Assembly (NCBI RefSeq): GCF_000002595.2
Contig: NC_057013.1
Coordinates: forward strand, 5,578,670-5,642,669
DNA from: Chlamydomonas reinhardtii
Lineage: Eukaryota; Chlorophyta; Chlorophyceae; Chlamydomonadales; Chlamydomonadaceae
Direction: 5' to 3'
DNA: 64,000 nucleotides
Shown here: in pieces, positions 53,815 to 64,000 of the stretch
Layout: each line of letters begins with the position of its first letter
Position numbering within the stretch: position 1 is the first letter of the stretch
Translations under genes and position numbers: made by a program
Notes under the pieces: generated by a model
Database searches by the model: none
Told to the model about the DNA's origin: nothing
The model's input: only the letters and a program-made list of their open reading frames with translations

Positions 53815-55476
53815 CTACCGCGGCACAACGCGTGCGGCCGCGGCAGCCAGTGCCAGCGCCGCCACACGCCCCTCCGCCACCAACAGCGCCCAGGCGCCCA
53901 CCACACGTGCCCACACGCCGCCCACCCACTCCTTCAGGAGCCCCGGCACGCCGCCCGGCGGCAGTGCCATGGTCCCAAGCGGCGGCGCCTCCAGCTCGGC
54001 CCACAGCAGCACACCCGCAGCCACGAGCAGAAGCGCCGCCACCGCCGCTAGCGCCCAGCGCGCCTGCGTTGTTTGTTTTGGCCATTGAGAACACCCAGCA
54101 GCCCCACATATGTCAGGGCAGGTCGGCACCGGGGGCATCCCAACCTACCTACCTACCCTTGATTGAGTGCAAGCGACACGTGTACAGGCCACCTATTGGG
54201 CAGCTTCGCGTGCAGCGCTACCAGCGGGCAGGTCGGCAGGTGCGTGCCTGAGGGCCGAATGCCCCTACCTGGACATGGTGGGTGCACCACCACCACCCAA
54301 CCACCACCCCACCCCTCTGCCCCTACCGCAAAACCCACCTCACCCCACCCCCAACCCCCCACACCTGCATGAGGCGGTGCCGCAGGCGCTCCGCCTCCGA
54401 CTGCGCCGTGCTGTTCGCCTTCTCCGCCGCCTGGCCACCAGCGAACGGACAAGCAAAGTGAGTAGGTCAGAAGCCAGCCAGGCTAGTAGCTAGCCGGTTC
54501 TTAGGCCTAGGCAGAGCAAGATAGCACTTGTCCGCAAAGGAAAAGACGCCAGCATGGTGCTAGCTGTGTATTCGTGCCCCTCATACGCTCTCATGCATGC
54601 CCCTGCGCGCGGCCTTGGTGTATGTCACTGATGCCGAGCCCCACGCCGCCCCACGTGGCGGCCTCACGCACGAACACACGCACACACCTGCCGCTGGACC
54701 TCCGACTCCACCAGCCGCTGCTTGAGCTCAAACACCTGAGAGCCGGGAGCGACGGCAGGTGACCGTGAGAGCAATCACAAGAGCCTTGCGTGAGGACATA
54801 CCGTGCGATTGCGGTCGTGGTCTGTCGTAATGCGGACAGCTGGGGTCCAGTAGGTTTCCACTCCGTCCCCGTCCCCGGTGACGGTAACCTAACAAGGTCC
54901 ACAAGCAATCCCCAACCATGCGGCGGGCCGCGCTACCGTATCTGGGTGCGTGAGAACAGCTCACCTGCTGCTGCATCTGCATCATGCGGCCGGTCTGCAC
55001 ATGACACAGTCACAGAGAAAGAGAGGGACGCCGCAGGAGGTGCCGGTTGGCGAATGCTGGTCGGTTTTAATAGCAAGCCAGGCCAGGCCAGGCAAAACCG
55101 AACAGCTTGCTAGTGTGCTACTTGCCTCGTACTCAGCTCTGATCCAACTCACCTCCTCCGAATTCATGCTGCTTCCCGGGCCAAAGCCCTCGGCGCCGCC
55201 GCCGCCTCCCCTGTAGGTGCGCTCCCGCCACGCGGCGGGCACCACAGCAGACCCGCCCCTGCGCCGGCCCCTGCCCTGCCATCCAGGACTTCTTGCTGGC
55301 TGGCACACGGCTTGCCTGCATGTCTCCGACGTCAATGTAAAGCTCGTCCGTGCTGGTACAGCAGCGGCGGGGCCTGCTGTCGCGCAGGGCCGTGAGCAGC
55401 TGGCTTCGCCATACGCGGCGGGCGCGGCGGAGCCCTGCCGCTGCTGGAGTCGGACCGCCCTTGAAGGGGCCCACAT
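53815..55476 (-). CDS. Small coiled-coil membrane protein, 203 aa
   Basis: Six exons: 55316-55476, 55153-55210, 54965-54994, 54688-54735, 54365-54430, 53815-54063. The N-terminus is Ala/Ser/Arg-rich without a recognisable domain. A Gly-rich link is followed by a continuous coiled coil spread over four small exons (GRMMQMQQQ, VFELKQRLVESEVQRQ, AEKANSTAQSEAERLRHRL). A strong membrane helix (about residues 124-142, WALAAVAALLLVAAGVLLW) and a hydrophobic C-terminal region come last. The layout suggests a membrane-anchored coiled-coil protein of the endomembrane system; no family was recognised. Exon 1 uses a GC donor (GCAG|GCAAGC), chosen because only it gives the needed phase. Exon 1 and the start are the weak part; exons 2-6 are firm. 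Confidence 0.5.
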
Positions 55477-56038
55477 ATTCGCTCTACCTGAACTAATAAC
55501 ACGGTCTTATAGCTCGTAAAGGCAAAGAAGCTAGAGTAATCCTTCGCGCGGCCACGGACTTCGCGTGCACCGCGATTTCTGATGACGACACAGGAAGTGA
55601 GCTCAGGAAGTTCGAATTGCCTCCCGAATGGATAATGTTCCAATGTAAACTGCAAGAGGCCCCAATTAAGACTGTTTCTTGGAAGTGCAACTGAAAGGAG
55701 CCCTCAGGCGAGTGAAAGGCGCTGCGGTTAGGGCTTTGCGTGAGTGTTTGCGTCACGCTTCAAGACATGAACTAAGAAAGCTGAATATAACCCGACAATT
55801 TAGTAGCTTTAGACCCACGGGGTACCACAATTCGGTTGGCCTGGCCCAATCTCAGCCCCACGCTTTCCCGCCCCAGTTATTGCGTCGCAAGCTCATGGGT
55901 AAGCCTGACCCATCCTCCTCCCTCCGTAAAGGGTCAATCCACACTCGCTCTCACATCCAAGGGGTCTAAGCTCTGCACAGCTGGAAAACTCCTTGCACTC
56001 GCGCTCTCGCCGACTCGCGCCCCCCGGCCCCCTGTCCT
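55477..56038. other. Gap between the 203-aa gene and the glycosyltransferase
   Basis: An open stretch at 55500-55660 on the minus strand (FELPELTSCVVIRN, then FFAFTSYKT) has some coding character and could be an upstream exon or 5' UTR of the 203-aa gene, but no start codon or consistent phase was found. Confidence 0.3.
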
Positions 56039-56043
56039 TTACA
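56039..56043 (-). terminator. Poly(A) signal TGTAA of the glycosyltransferase gene
   Basis: Plus-strand TTACA only 35 nt past the stop at 56078-56080, implying a very short 3' UTR if used. Confidence 0.3.
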
Positions 56044-56077
56044 CACGTCGCACCAGGGGTCCCGCTGCGTCGCACTC

Positions 56078-58179
56078 TCATGCACCACCGCCCCTCTCCT
56101 CGCCCTCGCCCAGCAACGCCAGCAGGTATGCCCGCGCCTCGCGGTTCAGCCGCGCCCGCAGCGCCGCCAGCCCCGCCCGCCGCCGCTGCGCCGCCGCCGC
56201 CGGCTCCGCCGCCACCCGCTGCATCGCCGCCACCAGCCCCTCCCCCGGCGCCTGCAGCCACACGTGCTCCTCCGCGGGCTGCAGGAAGCTGTAGGCAGCC
56301 AGCAGCCGCTCGTCTGCCAGGATGGGCGTGCCTGCGCGTTGTCGCGGTGGGCAGGAGTCGAGGGGCAGCAGCAGGTGGAGGCCGTGGGGCGGTGGGGCAT
56401 ACGGAGCTCGAGAGGTACAGCACACCCCTGAATTCGTCTGGCCACCCGTACCCCTCTCTAGGTATCTTACCCACGCAAGCGTTTCCTGCACACCGCTACA
56501 CCGCAGCGCCCATGCGCATGCCTCAAGCTGATTCGGTATGGTGCCTCCTGTGTGTCCCGTCAGCCCGCTCCAAAGCACACACACGAATCCACGCCCGGCC
56601 CAACCCCGCCTCTCCTCCCCCCTTCGGCTCGGGCACATAAACCTCCCACCCGCCTGCCTGCCTTCCCCACCTGTGGTGAGCGACGCCAGCACCGTGGAAC
56701 TGAACTTGGTGGTGTAGTAGCTGTCCTCCGCAAACAGCGGCAGCAGCGCCAGGCTGCAGGACAGGTGCCGGTAGAACACCGGGTAGGGCGCGTTGGTGAC
56801 GCGGCTAACCAGCGGCCGCACGGACACAGGCACGCCCGCGCCGCTCTGCGGCCCCACCGACCGCCCCAGGACCTTGAGCCGCGGCGGCGGCGGCGGCGCC
56901 GCTGCAGTCAACTGCCGCCCGCTGTTGCTGCTGCTGCTGCTGCTGGCGTCGGAGGTGGCGGCGGCCACGGCTTCCTGCAGCTCCCGCCACAGCGTGTCGT
57001 AGGAGCGGCGGCGGGCGTCCTGCCTGCCCTGGCAGGCGAAGCCCCACGGCCCCGCCGGCACGCTGCCGTTTCGGAAGGCGGGGCAGGAGTGGATGTCATC
57101 CCCACCGCCACCGCCGCCACCGCCTGTCCCGCTCCCGGCTCTCCCGCCAGCCCCACTCCGGCCCTCGCTGTCTTGCGCCCGCTCCTCCTCTGCCGCTGCT
57201 GCTGCCGCTGCCGCTGGCGGCCAGGCGGCTAGCCACCAGTCTGCCTGGAAGCCGCGTTGCTTCAGCGCCGCCGCCACGTGCGGACTCAACGCCACCAGCT
57301 TTGTCACCACCCCGCCACCGCGCCCTGCCCTGCTGCTATCGCTACTGCTGCTATCGCTACTGCTACTACTGCCACTGCTGCCGCTGCTGCTACTGCCACT
57401 GCTGTCGCCGCTGCTACTGCCGGCGCCCGTCATGTTCAGCAGCTGCTGTACGGCCTCCACGTCGTCGGCGTTGTGGATCATGTGCACCACAACCTGGGCC
57501 GCCCGGAGCGGGGCGGGGGGAAAAGGGAATACAGCAGACAGCCCATGCAGTGTGTGTGCTAGGAAGGCAAACAACAAGTTATGTGTATGTGTGTGTATGC
57601 GCATGCGCATGCACGACCCATACAGGGAGCGTACAGTCTTTACACAACTGCTGGACAGTGCGCCGCCACCCTCCCCCCCGTGCCCCCCCGGCTACAGTCA
57701 TGGGGCCCTGCCGCCCGCTGGCTCCTGAGCTGCAGCAGTCCAGCGGCGCCGCCTGCGTACCTCGGGTCGGGTGGCGTTGATGAACCAGCGCGTGTAGCCC
57801 AGAGAGGCCCTGCACACCATTGCCATCACCATCATCATCGTCAATACGCGCACCCCCGCGATCGAGCACTGGCCACATGTGGACGCAACACGGCCAGGCA
57901 AAGGCAACGCAGGCAGCACACAAGCCACAAGGACCAAGGCAAGCTGAAAGGAGCTGCCCTGGTAAGAACGGATATGCGCGCGAGGTCCGCGGGGCCGCAC
58001 TCACTCGGGCGACAGGAAGAAGGCCAGGCGGTGGTGCGGCACCCCCTCCCCGCCGGCCGCCCGCTGCGGCGTGCGCAGCAGCAGCCCCGGGTACGACCAC
58101 ACCAGCTGCCGGAACCCGTCCTTGCCCTGGGGGAGTGGGGAGGGGGATTGTGTGTGTGTGTGTGTGTGTGTGTATGCGC

Positions 58180-58220
<41 letters not shown>

Positions 58221-58804
58221 CGCGTGTGTGTGGAAGCACGTGTGTGATGGTGCGGGTGCGTCGGCGAAGTGCGGCATCAAAGCACTACTCCGTTCGCATG
58301 CGCACCACACGATCTCCATACGCGCGCAGCACAATGCTCCACATGCATCCGGATGAAACCAAGGCCGATCGGTTTGTGTCGGCCCCGCCCAAATCACCGC
58401 CCCTGGCTTCGTGACGGGAAGAAATTAGTAGAATTGCACATCCCAGTACCCTCCAAACACACCTTGAAAACATAATGGTCCATGTAGACCGCCACTCGAT
58501 CCGCTACCGGGGCCAGAGCCGCCATGGCGCCACTCAGGACCTCGGAATGGAAGGGCCGCGCGTTGACCACAGCTATGGGGCGGCCGGCAGCCGCTGCGGC
58601 CGAGTCCGCAAAGGTGGCCGCATGCGCGACGTGGCAAGACGAAGGTGCGGAAAGCCTCAGCAGGGCTATGGCAGCGGATAGAAGCCGCAGCAGTGCCAGC
58701 AACCGCGTTCTGGACCTCTGCCGGCCGAGGTTGGCTGACATTTGGGACGAGGAGCTGGGGGCCGGGGCGATGTTGGGACGGGCTATCCGGCGCGCTACGT
58801 GCAT
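56078..58804 (-). CDS. Probable type II membrane glycosyltransferase
   Basis: Five exons with matching phases: 58463-58804, 58005-58126, 57761-57809, 56671-57493, 56078-56331. The product is 529 aa. A basic N-terminus precedes one hydrophobic segment (about residues 35-52), the signal-anchor layout of Golgi enzymes. Conserved-looking blocks follow: RPIAVVNARPFHSEVLSGAM, YMDHYVFKGKDGF, EVVVHMIHNADDVEAV, KLVALSPHVAAAL, and a C-terminal GTPILADERLLAAYSFL typical of the nucleotide-sugar-binding half of GT-B-fold transferases. Serine- and glycine-rich inserts lie between them. Sugar and acceptor cannot be told from the sequence. The family call is by motif resemblance only. The first in-frame ATG (58804) was used as start. 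Confidence 0.5.
58150..58220 (+). repeat. (GT)n microsatellite
   Basis: GT run with short GC interruptions in the first intron of the glycosyltransferase gene. Confidence 0.95.
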
Positions 58805-59367
58805 GTCAGGTGTGTCGCCTACATGGCGCCTGGTCCTTCTCACGCTATTGATCTGTCTCTTATCTATATTGACGATATGATTTGAAGGCCGCTACTGAAT
58901 GCTGCAGCGCTTCAGTGATACAGCGAGGAGTGGGTCTTTCATCCCCAGAGGTCGGGAAGGCCAGCAGGATTTTATACTACACAAAAGCACATCAAGCATT
59001 GTTTTGCAGCGAGTTCATCCTGTGGCTTCAAGGATTTCTCTGCTCATCTGTCCGCACCTGGATCTAGCCCCTTTAGTTGCCATGCGCTGCTTGCACTCGT
59101 TTAGCTACTAAGACAGATACATTAGCATGCAGTGTATTCCTACCTGCTTCATGGCAACTCGATTGGAGCGCAGGGAGCAGCAAGACGCACAGGTGTGCCT
59201 CAGGTCATTCTGTCGAGAGTAGTATGTTAGCCATGTTTAGGAATGTGAGATTTGCATAAGCTCACTCAAAGTATGTCCCTGCACTTGAGGGTGCCTCGCG
59301 TTCTCTCACCTGACCGCGCTTCGATTACCGTGTGCCCTCCTAGCGCCAACGGAAGGCCGCGGCGAGT
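58805..59367. promoter_or_regulatory. Divergent promoter region
   Basis: 563 bp between two outward-facing start codons. AT-richer than its neighbours; no ORF of note and no nameable element. Confidence 0.45.
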
Positions 59368-60893
59368 ATGGACGAGGCGCGTGCTACCAACGTCTTTCTG
59401 GTCCGGCACGGCCAGACCGACTGGAATGCTGAGATGCGGCTGCAGGGCCAGCTGGACCCGCCCCTGAACAGCTTGGGCGTGGAGCAAGCCGAGGAGGTGG
59501 GTGGCAGGGGTGCGGTCCGTGGATGCTGTCCACAGCACGGAGACACGCTTGTGTGCTTGCGCAAGGCCTGGGCACATCGTTGATAGAAGGGTGAAACACA
59601 TCAACATGCGAAGTCGCAACAGCAGGCAAGCGGTCCCAATCGCCGTCGCCTTACACGCCGTGTCCCTCCATCCGAGCCTTTCTTTACACTGTTACCCCAG
59701 TGCTGTTACCCCGGACATCACATCACCTGCCCGACCCGCCAATTCGCCATCCCCTCTAGGTTGCGGCGGCGCTGGCGGATCGCCCCCTGGACGCCGTCTA
59801 CAGCTCTGACCTGACGCGGGCCGTACAGACGGCCAGGGCGGTGGCGGGGCGCAGACCCGGGGGACAGACGCTGGAGGTGGGGCGGGCGGGCGGGCCAAGG
59901 GCGCCAAGGGTTGCGCCGTGGGGTTGCACTGGCAGTTGGATTGGGGCTACAGTTTTGGTGGACACGGGGCTGAATTACTGTCTTGTAGATGCACCACATG
60001 CTCTGACTGCCGGATGGGCGTTGTAGGAAATCGGAGACGCCGCGCGAAGGTCTTAGGTGCTCTGCTTCACACGGTGTTGAGCTGTCTTCGTTTTCAAGCC
60101 CCCGTGCGCTCCTGTATAACCGCTACATTCTCACTCGCTGCTCATGTTGACGCTTGCTGCTGCTCAGGTGCGCACCAGCCCGCAGCTGCGTGAACGGAGC
60201 CTGGGAGTGCTGCAGGGGCTGACTATTGCGGAGGCGGCGGTGCAGCAGCCCGAGGCGCTGCGGCTGCTGCGCTCCCACGACCCTGCCACAAGCGTTCCGG
60301 GCGGAGAGAGTCCAGGCGCCATGCGGCAGCGGGTGGTGGCAGACATTGAACGCATCTGCGAGCAGCACAGAGGTAGGTGGCGGTAACGCGGCGGGCGTTT
60401 GTGGGGGCCGTGCAGTGCTGACAAGTCGTGGACTTGGTAGTGGCTGCTGCCCTTGCGGACCGGGCCAGGGGATGACCTGGCTGTGTAGACCTGGCTGTGC
60501 GGACCCGGCTGTACTGCTTCTGCCCTGCCGCTCGGCCCTGCTGCATGCCAGGCGCCGCGGACAGGTCTCGCTTGCTGCACACCCATCCGCTACGCGAGTC
60601 CCCGAACCCGTGCCGTGTTTCACACACCATCTCCTCCATTTCTACTTTACACTGTCTTGCGCACAGGCCAGTCCATCCTCATTGTGGCCCACGGCGGCGT
60701 CCTTCATCATGTGTACGCCCACGTGTGTGGCCACTCCTACGGCGGCCCCATCACCAACGCCTCCGTCCACCACATCAAAGTGCAGCCGCCCAAGTGGGCG
60801 CTAGTGCAATGGAACATGGGTACAGACACTGCCAGCGGCGACGGCGGCGGCGGTCCGCACGCGGCGTTCGGCGGCGGCGCAAATGAGGGATGA
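59368..60893 (+). CDS. Histidine phosphatase / phosphoglycerate-mutase-like
   Basis: Four exons, 59368-59496, 59760-59876, 60168-60372 and 60667-60893, encode 225 aa. Members transfer or hydrolyse phosphate through a phosphohistidine. The catalytic RHG is in [11 protein letters not shown] (His14). [11 protein letters not shown] carries the second arginine (Arg63), [10 protein letters not shown] the acid (Glu91), and VAHGG the second catalytic histidine (His159). Length fits the small RHG-phosphatase branch better than true glycolytic phosphoglycerate mutases (about 250 aa), so a phosphatase acting on a small sugar phosphate is more likely. No targeting peptide is evident. A TGTAA lies at 60923-60927, 30 nt past the stop. 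Confidence 0.85.
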
Positions 60894-60922
60894 GCGCCGT
60901 CCATTCAGCATTCAAAATAAAA

Positions 60923-60927
60923 TGTAA
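60923..60927 (+). terminator. Poly(A) signal TGTAA of the phosphatase gene
   Basis: TGTAA 30 nt after the stop codon, inside an A-rich stretch. Confidence 0.65.
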
Positions 60928-62256
60928 CCTTATCGTCCCCTGATGCAAGTGTCGTGTCGCTGCCTCTGGCCGCGTTTGCCCAAGCCCACCTGGCCACCTC
61001 ACTCCAATTCACACAACTGGGTGCAATAACCAGCCAAAAATAACAACAAAGCGATTCGACCTCGCACAGCGCAATGCCCCACGTGTGCCCCCATCATGCT
61101 CAAACATCTGAAGTCGTTCCAGTCTACTACGTACCGAGGCTCCACCTTATATAGCAAGAACCGCGCGGATCGGCGAATGAATTGCGGCACCCCATGCGCG
61201 GTGGACGCAAGGCACCTGCCAATGCCTACCTACATCCAGCGCATCTAGCGCACCTGTCCTGCACTCAGCCATTAAAGCTCACTGCCTCGCGGAGGTACCC
61301 ACTCCACATCACTGAGCACCCACTCACCCAACGCCCGCAGTCATCACGAACCACCAAACCAACACGTCCTGAACGTCCCTCGTCTGTCATGCCTGAAAAA
61401 GTGAAACTGAAAAGCTCCCCGGCACCTCTCCAACTGCGGGACGATTTGCAAGATGCAAATGAATCCCAAGTTGACAAAAACCCTCCCAAAAGGCAAAAGC
61501 CCCACACTGTGGGAGCACCATTAAGACCATGCACCGTACCACCTCGCACGTGACCATTGCCATAGTGCACATGCTAGCCTATTCTGCTAAACCTTCGCCG
61601 CATTCTGAAATTGAAATCCGCTGAACTCCCGCACTCGCGCCTTGTGGGTCCACACCGCACGCACGAATGCGCCGCGTGCCGTGTGTCACCCCTGGTCACC
61701 CCAAGACGGTACAAACATTCTGTGCTACTGACTTCCTTGCCTACCTCCGGCCTCATTTCGTGCATGCATATTCAGTACCCATAAGCACGGCGTCATGCGA
61801 GATGCCCTCCCTTACAGTTCCCACCTATGCGACACTGTCAAAGTGCGCGGCGCCGCCCGCCGTCGTTTATGCAAGGCCTGCGTCCACGGCCCGACCATTT
61901 GTTGTCCAGAGCAACGCGCTGTTCCGTGCTCATGCAATTATCATACTTGCTGCAACCCCAGATAAAATCAAGAAATGACGGGGTGGATGAATTGTGCGGG
62001 GCTGCAAGAACCCGACCAACCTACCCCCTTTGAAGCGAACCTCGACACGCTTCATGTCCCTGCCTCTGGAATACCCAGCCTCCATAAAATCATTTTCAGT
62101 ACGTTGCCATTGGGTAGCAGCACATTATGTGCTGTCCGTGGGTTTAGCGGCCGGAGGGCCAGTCACAGCCAGGGCCCTACGCGCACCACTCCGTGGCCAC
62201 TCGCGCAGCGGGCCACGGAAGCCGGACCGTCGGAGCCGTCGGGTATCCGACTATCG
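60928..62256. other. Gene-poor interval
   Basis: No exon with clear coding character. A minus-strand TATA-like TATATAAG lies near 61149-61156 without a recognisable gene downstream of it. Part of this may be the 3' UTR of the small secreted-peptide gene. Confidence 0.4.
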
Positions 62257-62502
62257 TCATTGTGAGAGGTCTGCGCTCGCCAGCGCCTCAGCGGCATTCC
62301 AGGCCTTGAGCAGTACCGCCTCCTCGGCGCTCGTCGACCTAACCAGAGAAGACGCAGGAGGAGGCATCGCTGGTGCTTCAGTGCTCATCGACGCGAAAAC
62401 GCAGGCACCACAGGCTCCGAACAACAATTGAGCTGGTGAAGAATCAAGTGCTGCGGCCGCAGCCAGTAAAAGGATGAACAGGAGCACGCGCATTCCCGAC
62501 AT
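62257..62502 (-). CDS. Possible small secreted protein, 81 aa
   Basis: A single-exon ORF from an ATG at 62502 to a TGA at 62257-62259. It starts with a textbook signal peptide (MSGMRVLLFILLLAAAAAL), then a short cysteine pair (FGACGACVF), a Ser/Pro-rich link and an amphipathic helix rich in Ala and Glu. No family recognised. It might be the first exon of a longer gene. The signal peptide is the main argument that it is real. Confidence 0.35.
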   Translation of the reverse strand: MSGMRVLLFILLLAAAAALDSSPAQLLFGACGACVFASMSTEAPAMPPPASSLVRSTSAEEAVLLKAWNAAEALASADLSQ

Positions 62503-63199
62503 CTACAAGCGACACAGCGACTCCGCCGAGCCGACGACTTTGTGTTAGACTATAGATGTGTCACAACTTTGTGTGTGAATGAAATTGTATGATGGCTGTT
62601 GGGAGCGCGACGATTTAAGTGAGGTCGCCCGTCGACCTGGTTCCACTCACTCAGGCCCACGGGCGACCACTCGGTGTGTGAGAGCCCGGAGACGGAGGGA
62701 TGTCGCGAGCCGTCCATGCCCCGGTAACATGAAACCACTACTTGGTAACCTTCCAATGGAACACACGAATTGACTTGGACCGTTCAATTGCAACGCGCGC
62801 GGGGCTTTGACGTCGCGAGGGTGTTGCACCGGGAATGTTCCTTGCTATGTTCATGTACCACCCTTTAAAGTAACTCAAATGCTTCTCTAAGCCAACTAAA
62901 TCCCGGTGAGGCGCTCCAGCAGTGCGTCAGGGACGCAGTGACGTTGCACAATTCCGAGCATGTCTTTCTTTCAAACCTAAGTCTCCCGGCTCAGCCATTG
63001 GCGCTGTTGGAAGCCAAGTGCTTCATGCAATGCCACAGCTGGTGCAACCAACCAACAGCACGTCAAACGGCGTGCACTGAGTCACCGACCTCTGTGCCCC
63101 GCCCCTCGCTGCCAGCTTTTCATTCAGGCGCTCGTTGCAAAGCGTTACACAAGCTTCCAAGCCCTGGGGTAGAGGCACGGGGGAGAGGGGCGAGCGGCG
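62503..63199. promoter_or_regulatory. Divergent promoter region
   Basis: 697 bp between the small secreted-protein ORF (minus) and the acyltransferase-like gene (plus). No other gene seen. Confidence 0.35.
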
Positions 63200-63526
63200 A
63201 TGAAGCTCAGGGATTCCCCCTTCCTCGAGCTGGGCTGCCCCTTCACAGCCTACGAAGCCCTCAAGGTGTATTGGCTGCACCCACCGCCCTCTCGCGATGT
63301 ATGCCGTCTGGCCTCGAGAGCACATACATTGCGTCACTGTATTGGGCTTAGGCATCATCTCCACAAGCAGCGTGCGTGAGGAGGTCCTGCTCTGCATGCC
63401 TGGCTACCGTGCCACATCCAGCTGTACGCTCCTGCAGCCACGCATCGCCCGACACCACACGGCATCGCCCCACACACCACACAGCACACGCACACACACA
63501 CACACACCTTTCGGTTTGTTTTTGTC

Positions 63527-63619
<93 letters not shown>

Positions 63620-63803
63620 CACATTCTTGCGCCCCACACCGCCCTGGTGTTTCACTGCCGTACAGATGCTGCTGCTGCTGCCCTGGGTGCCGCTGCGCCT
63701 ATGCCTGGGCGGGGCCGCGCTGGTGGCGCTGGCGGTGATCAACAGCGCTGCGGCCTGGGGGGTGCCGCCCGACCAGCCGCTGCCAGCCTGGAGGCGCAAC
63801 GTG
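63200..63803 (+). CDS. Probable lysophospholipid acyltransferase, 5' end only
   Basis: Exons 63200-63265 and 63666-63803 (phase 0) give 68 residues, and the gene continues beyond the window. [20 protein letters not shown] is followed by a basic/hydrophobic segment ([19 protein letters not shown]) and PLPAWRRNV. The order 'short cytosolic start, LPxRL membrane helix, PL-x-WRR' is that of LPCAT/LPEAT-type enzymes that reacylate lysophospholipids in the ER. The catalytic HXXXXD motif would lie further right, so the call is tentative. The exon 2 donor (GTG|GTGCGT) could also be three bases earlier. Confidence 0.4.
63529..63613 (+). repeat. (CA)n microsatellite
   Basis: About 42 CA units in the first intron of the acyltransferase-like gene. 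Confidence 0.97.
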
Positions 63804-64000
63804 GTGCGTGGTGGTGATGGTGGTGGTGATGGTGGTGGTGATGGTGGTGCGTGGTGGTGATGGTGGTGGGTGGTGACATGAAGCATGAAGAGGAGGGGAG
63901 ACCCCCCCGTGTCACTTAAAAGCCAGAAGGCGATGTGACTTGTGTTCCCCTTATTTGGTGGGTGTTGATGGTGGTGGGTGCCGGTGCTGCTGGGTGCTGC

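Noticed and set aside
55332-55655. MSP/VAP-like domain upstream of the 203-aa gene
   Set aside because: FELPELTSCVVIRN recalls VAP proteins and a coiled coil plus membrane anchor follows, but no start codon or phase-consistent join was found, so VAP was not called.
61140-61160. TATATAAG box on the minus strand as a promoter
   Set aside because: No gene with coding character lies downstream of it before the phosphatase 3' UTR, so it is not called.
1-64000. CRISPR arrays, bacterial operons, retroelement or virus-derived copies
   Set aside because: No regularly spaced direct repeats with unique spacers, no Shine-Dalgarno-led gene strings and no reverse transcriptase, integrase or capsid frames were seen. 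All direct repeats found are microsatellites, minisatellites or intron blocks.

Overview
The window looks like nuclear DNA of a volvocine-type green alga (Chlamydomonas or a near relative). The evidence is GC-rich coding sequence, genes split into many short exons by introns with GTGAGT/GTGCGT-type donors, TGTAA poly(A) signals downstream of most stops, abundant (CA)n tracts, and algal gene content (FLU-like regulator of chlorophyll synthesis, cell-wall-type prolyl 4-hydroxylase). Exon models were built by hand from splice-site consensus, reading-phase agreement and family similarity; no database was searched.

Layout. 1-6.4 kb: a doubtful small minus-strand ORF, complex I subunit NDUFA1/MWFE (+), a 9-exon TBC Rab-GAP (-) and a 94-aa protein (-). 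7.3-12.9 kb: a 12-exon secretory prolyl 4-hydroxylase with a C-terminal ShK domain (-). 13.9-18.6 kb: a 636-aa protein of unknown function with one membrane segment (-). 19.6-23.7 kb: a coiled-coil protein resembling augmin subunit HAUS3 (+). 24.2-28.3 kb: FLU-like protein FLP (+) with a 36-nt in-frame exon. 29.0-40.9 kb: an inverted pair of ~0.6 kb repeats, each carrying an intron-containing tRNA-Trp(CCA), bracketing one 12-exon gene for a 2,206-aa NLR-like protein. 41.8-52.6 kb: a 21-exon OSCA/CSC1-like channel gene with very large cytosolic insertions (-). 53.8-58.8 kb: a small coiled-coil membrane protein and a probable type II glycosyltransferase (both -). 59.4-60.9 kb: a histidine-phosphatase / phosphoglycerate-mutase-like enzyme (+). 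62.3-64 kb: a small secreted peptide ORF (-) and the first two exons of a probable lysophospholipid acyltransferase (+) that runs off the window.

The most striking locus is the NLR-like gene: a putative N-myristoylation site, a TIR-like 'YFISHAW / WID / WCxFE' domain, a NACHT ATPase with Walker A and B, and 14 WD40 repeats, enough for two seven-bladed propellers. That is the effector-switch-sensor plan of STAND immune receptors. Its coding region ends about 30 bp from one tRNA-Trp repeat and begins about 600 bp from the other.

The second theme is intron structure. Related sequence blocks recur in introns of unrelated genes, in both orientations, with one particular end always about 20-40 nt from a splice site. 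This is what introner-type (intron-generating) mobile elements would leave. Most genes look unconnected in function and are ordinary single-copy neighbours.
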